From contig CAKTFW010000036.1 of the NCBI GenBank assembly GCA_934561175.1, forward strand, positions 1 through 15,023: a stretch of 15,023 nt of DNA. The letters run 5' to 3'. The position numbers were made by a program, and so were the translations under genes. Shown piece after piece: positions 14,093 through 15,023 of this stretch (positions are counted from its first letter, which is position 1; each line of letters starts with the position of its first letter). The DNA is from an uncultured Oscillospiraceae bacterium. GTDB taxonomy: Bacteria > Bacillota > Clostridia > Oscillospirales > Oscillospiraceae. The notes below the pieces were generated by a model that saw nothing but the letters and a program-made list of their open reading frames with translations, ran no database searches and had not been told where the DNA came from.

Positions 14093-14626
14093 TTACGCCT
14101 CCATATTAAAATCAAGACTATTTCCACGCTGGAAACTGCTTTCTGGATATTCCTTTCCGAAGCTCTTGGGACTCCATTGTATGACCCATCCGTCATCATA
14201 AACAGAGAATATATACAAATTCAATGTATTAGCGATTTTATGCGGAATTCGGCGAAGCGCCGTTTGCGCACCGATCCAGTAAAGTCCAATGCCATATTTG
14301 TAGGTGCGATTTACCCTTCCCTTATTAGAGCCACATTGGATAATACGCTCTGTATCCATCCTTGTAACCAGTTGTCCCAAAGCATTCAGCCATCCTTCCC
14401 TATTGATAGAATTAGCAGATGATGCGTTGGATTTTCCCTTACACTCAATAATGAAATACTCACTGTTCCGTTTGCCTCCAACGAGGACCAAATCCGTACC
14501 ATGGTCGTGCAGACCTGCTTTTCGTATGCGTTCTTTATGCCAGTTTCCATCGGGTTTTCTGATCAAAAATTCTGCTACAGATTTAACAATATCCTCATGA
14601 TTCAAAACTCGAACTTCAGTATGCAT
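14093..14626 (-). CDS. PD-(D/E)XK nuclease-like protein
   Basis: The protein has 177 residues and I do not recognise a named family. Its core fits the PD-(D/E)XK fold. A helix (HEDIVKSVAEFLI, 10-22) comes first, then GTDLVLVG with Asp45 and a strand YFIIECKGKS with Glu61-Cys62-Lys63. A following helix contains ALGQLVTRM, where Gln85 fits the motif-III position of Mrr/RecB-type nucleases. Spacing between Asp45 and Glu61 (15 residues) is normal. A DNA-cleaving or DNA-binding role is thus plausible; there is no separate specificity domain or methylase partner. The ATG at 14626 follows AGGAGA. It is the first gene of a two-gene operon with the membrane protein. The operon looks more A/T-rich than hcp, hinting at transfer. 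Confidence 0.7.
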   Translation of the reverse strand: MHTEVRVLNHEDIVKSVAEFLIRKPDGNWHKERIRKAGLHDHGTDLVLVGGKRNSEYFIIECKGKSNASSANSINREGWLNALGQLVTRMDTERIIQCGSNKGRVNRTYKYGIGLYWIGAQTALRRIPHKIANTLNLYIFSVYDDGWVIQWSPKSFGKEYPESSFQRGNSLDFNMEA

Positions 14627-14689
14627 AAGACTTCTCCTAAGGAATGTAGATTAAAAGTTCTCGTTTATAGTCTAGCATAAAGAGAAATA

Positions 14690-14725
14690 AAAATCGACAA
14701 GTTCCTAAAGGAACCTGTCGATTTT
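14690..14725. terminator. Hairpin upstream of the nuclease-like gene
   Basis: AAAATCGACA (14690-14699) pairs with TGTCGATTTT (14716-14725), and GTTCC (14701-14705) with GGAAC (14710-14714), separated by one A/C mismatch, loop TAAA. A and T tracts at the base allow termination on either strand. It insulates the operon at 13538-14626 from its right-hand side. Confidence 0.7.
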
Positions 14726-14983
14726 GGATTGTGTTGACGAAAAAGATGCACAGCCTCAAAAGTCCCCTCACCTCAAACCGCAAACCAGTGCAGCGTTTGA
14801 GGTTTGAAAAGGAGAAACAGCGGCGTGAGTGCGCTCTGACTTATAAAATAAGTCGGAGCAAGCGATACAAAGCTTGCTCCGACGATGGTGCGAGTGGTGA
14901 TACAGAACTTTTTGAAAAAGCCAGTAATATCAACGGTTTTCAAGATGGACGAGTAGCAAATAACTTGTATATATCCCCTTTTC
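14726..14983. other. Region without a convincing gene, rich in hairpins
   Basis: No frame here has a start, ribosome binding site and recognisable product. It contains CCTCAAAC (14771-14778) pairing with GTTTGAGG (14795-14802). It also contains a perfect 12-bp hairpin GTCGGAGCAAGC (14852-14863) with GCTTGCTCCGAC (14872-14883). A minus-strand frame (about 14945 to 14777) gives a hydrophobic sequence (VGASFVSLAPTYFISQSALT) with no start signal. The combination suggests an interspersed repeat or a structured RNA. Confidence 0.4.
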
Positions 14984-15015
14984 GGGCGACTGTTTTTCAG
15001 ACAGCCGCCCTTTTT
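14984..15015 (+). terminator. Intrinsic terminator at the right edge
   Basis: GGGCG-A-CTGT (14984-14993) pairs with ACAG-C-CGCCC (15001-15010) and is followed by TTTTT. It would end a plus-strand transcript coming from 14726-14983, although no gene is seen there. Confidence 0.75.
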
Positions 15016-15023
15016 CTATACCC

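Noticed and set aside
14726..14945. CRISPR array or attachment site at the right edge
   Set aside because: The repeats are inverted and non-periodic, and no recombinase gene or tRNA-end duplication is present.

Overview
The window looks like chromosome from an endospore-forming anaerobe of the Clostridia, probably Oscillospirales. The left edge holds the 5' part of a 16S rRNA gene of Firmicutes/Clostridia type. Further along are dipicolinate synthase genes (spore-specific), an hcp operon (common in anaerobes) and strong AGGAGG-type ribosome binding sites. The genus-level placement is an impression from the partial 16S and was not checked by a search.

Layout. 1-324 is the start of 16S rRNA on the minus strand, driven by two tandem promoters (583-611 and 698-726). 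Back to back with them is a promoter for metA (homoserine O-acetyltransferase, 898-1821). Its leader carries a hairpin and a candidate 22-codon upstream reading frame that overlaps the metA start. metA converges on dpaA-dpaB (3291-1863), and the two share a bidirectional terminator. A possible sigma-K-type promoter precedes dpaA. A tRNA-Thr(GGT) gene with its own promoter and terminator lies at 3488-3563.

3684-9192 is a damaged accessory block: a membrane metallophosphoesterase (two frameshifts), a flavodoxin (one late frameshift), an SDR oxidoreductase (catalytic core deleted in frame), an intact MerR/AdhR-like regulator, a RibD-type reductase (frameshift), an aldo/keto reductase (two lesions plus loss of its catalytic His) and an AraC regulator (two frameshifts). 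The MerR regulator and a textbook 19-bp-spacer operator/promoter at 6526-6556 are intact, so the control system seems to outlast its targets. Several lesions are one-base changes in homopolymers, so assembly error must be excluded. An EamA-type transporter (9182-10087), coupled to the AraC gene, is intact.

10215-13283 is a nitrosative-stress module: hcp and a 4Fe-4S partner on the minus strand, with a divergent Crp/Fnr regulator. One perfect 14-bp inverted repeat (12594-12607) lies about 41 bp upstream of the inferred hcp operon start and just ahead of the regulator's ribosome binding site. This suggests activation of hcp and autoregulation from a single site.

13538-14626 is an AT-rich two-gene minus-strand operon. 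It encodes a small PD-(D/E)XK nuclease-like protein and a membrane-anchored protein of unknown function, and is bounded by strong hairpins. It is the best candidate here for an undescribed small system. The last 400 bases hold no convincing gene but several perfect hairpins, including a terminator at the right edge.
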